DNA from: Ruminococcaceae bacterium UBA1730 | GTDB taxonomy: Bacteria > Bacillota > Clostridia > Oscillospirales > Acutalibacteraceae | Assembly (NCBI GenBank): GCA_002315935.1 | Contig: DCII01000068.1 | Coordinates: 1-6,113, forward strand | Direction of reading: 5' to 3' | DNA: 6,113 bases | In this document: positions 5,839 to 6,113 of the stretch, one piece after another | Layout of the letters: the number at the start of each line of letters is the position of its first letter | How positions within the stretch are numbered: the stretch's first letter is position 1 | Program-made: the position numbers and the translations under genes | Notes under the pieces: model-generated | What the model was told of the DNA's origin: nothing | Database searches by the model: none | What the model saw: the letters and a program-made list of their open reading frames with translations, nothing else

Positions 5839-6036
5839 GTGAAAAAGTTTAAAGTCACAATTGAAGAAGTTGTAACTGAAGATTTCTTTGTATATGCAAA
5901 CAGCGAAAAAGAAGCATTGGAGATTACAGAAAAAAATTATTATGATCAAAAGCTTATTTTGTCACCTGGCGAAGTAATTCACAGACAAATGAAAATTTTG
6001 GATAACTCGAATAATAACGATTGGGTGGAATTTTAA
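5839..6036 (+). CDS. dpnD: DpnD/PcfM-like small protein
   Basis: The 65-residue product starts at a GTG three bases after the dpnI stop. The pattern MKKFKVTIEEVVTEDFFVYANSEKEALEITEKNYYDQKLIL (positions 1-41 in pieces: a leading KFKVTIEEV strand, an acidic second strand, then the helix SEKEALEI) fits the DpnD-PcfM family (PF14207): a short strand-strand-helix unit followed by a variable tail. In Streptococcus pneumoniae dpnD follows dpnC in the DpnI cassette and its function is unknown. PcfM is its homologue on an enterococcal conjugative plasmid. The pneumococcal DpnD is, as I recall, longer, so this would be the core domain only. The product has no membrane segment or cysteine. The identification rests on both pattern and gene position, and the short length limits certainty. 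Confidence 0.75.
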   Translation: MKKFKVTIEEVVTEDFFVYANSEKEALEITEKNYYDQKLILSPGEVIHRQMKILDNSNNNDWVEF

Positions 6037-6113
6037 AAGAATGGTTTCTTGTTAAGGAAACGCCGATTAAATCGGCAAGCGAGATTTTCGAGTATGTTTT
6101 CGGCGTGAAAAAG
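6021..6113 (+). other. Open frame running off the right edge, no secure start
   Basis: After the dpnD stop one plus-strand frame stays open to the window end, reading EWFLVKETPIKSASEIFEY and then VFGVKK. The G+C content rises again compared with the dpn cassette, and codon use looks like the chromosomal genes. The only possible start is a TTG at 6021 that overlaps dpnD and has no ribosome binding site. It may be a new gene, the remnant of a gene displaced by the cassette, or chance. I do not recognise it, and an antisense frame is also open here. Confidence 0.3.
6062..6076. repeat. Short inverted repeat at the right border of the dpn cassette
   Basis: GCCGAT-TAA-ATCGGC is a perfect inverted repeat with six-base arms about 25 bases after the dpnD stop. 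No T-run follows on either strand, so it is a poor intrinsic terminator. A further TCGGCG at 6100-6105 echoes the right arm. It could be a small stem in a transcript or a chance palindrome within coding sequence. Confidence 0.35.

Noticed and set aside
6025..6040. Programmed frameshift joining dpnD to the following open frame
   Set aside because: The bases around the TAA (6034-6036) do not form an X XXY YYZ slippery heptamer in the dpnD frame, so the link is unsupported.
6061..6090. Intrinsic terminator after dpnD
   Set aside because: The six-base-arm hairpin has no U-run after it on either strand.

Overview
The window looks like a chromosome segment from a Gram-positive, low-to-moderate G+C anaerobe of the class Clostridia, probably a gut-associated Oscillospirales/Ruminococcaceae-like organism. 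The evidence is strong purine-rich ribosome binding sites, consensus sigma-A promoters, a DarA/PstA-type cyclic-di-AMP receptor, and a STAS-kinase fusion of a kind I associate with gut Firmicutes. The genus-level placement is inference only.

Left half, minus strand (36-3125): three tightly packed genes read leftwards from a perfect-consensus promoter at 3159-3187. The first is a 747-residue ABC exporter with an unusual N-terminal extension containing a zinc ribbon. The second is a DUF1854 protein, the known partner family of such exporters. The third is darA, a PII-like cyclic-di-AMP receptor. Gaps are 13 and 17 bases, so this is almost certainly one operon.

Centre (3126-3298): a 173-base divergent intergenic region with one well-formed promoter facing each way.

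Right half, plus strand (3299-5049): a small HD hydrolase related to the (p)ppGpp hydrolase domain of Rel/SpoT, followed with an ATGA overlap by a 390-residue fusion of a STAS domain (anti-sigma-antagonist type) with a phosphotransferase of the aminoglycoside/choline kinase fold. The substrate of the kinase is unknown.

Right end (5050-6036): a visibly A+T-richer cassette of two genes. The first is a full-length homologue of R.DpnI, the endonuclease that cuts only adenine-methylated GATC, with every catalytic, zinc and methyl-sensing residue I can check in the same numbered position. The second is a small DpnD/PcfM-like protein. This matches the dpnC-dpnD order of Streptococcus pneumoniae. A scan of the whole window finds GATC only twice, once in each cassette gene, and never in the remaining roughly 5.1 kb. 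The other genes are therefore strongly depleted of the very site the enzyme recognises. The last 77 bases hold an open reading frame without a convincing start that runs off the end.

Together the window places nucleotide-second-messenger proteins (a c-di-AMP receptor and a probable alarmone hydrolase) back to back, next to a laterally acquired methyl-directed restriction module.
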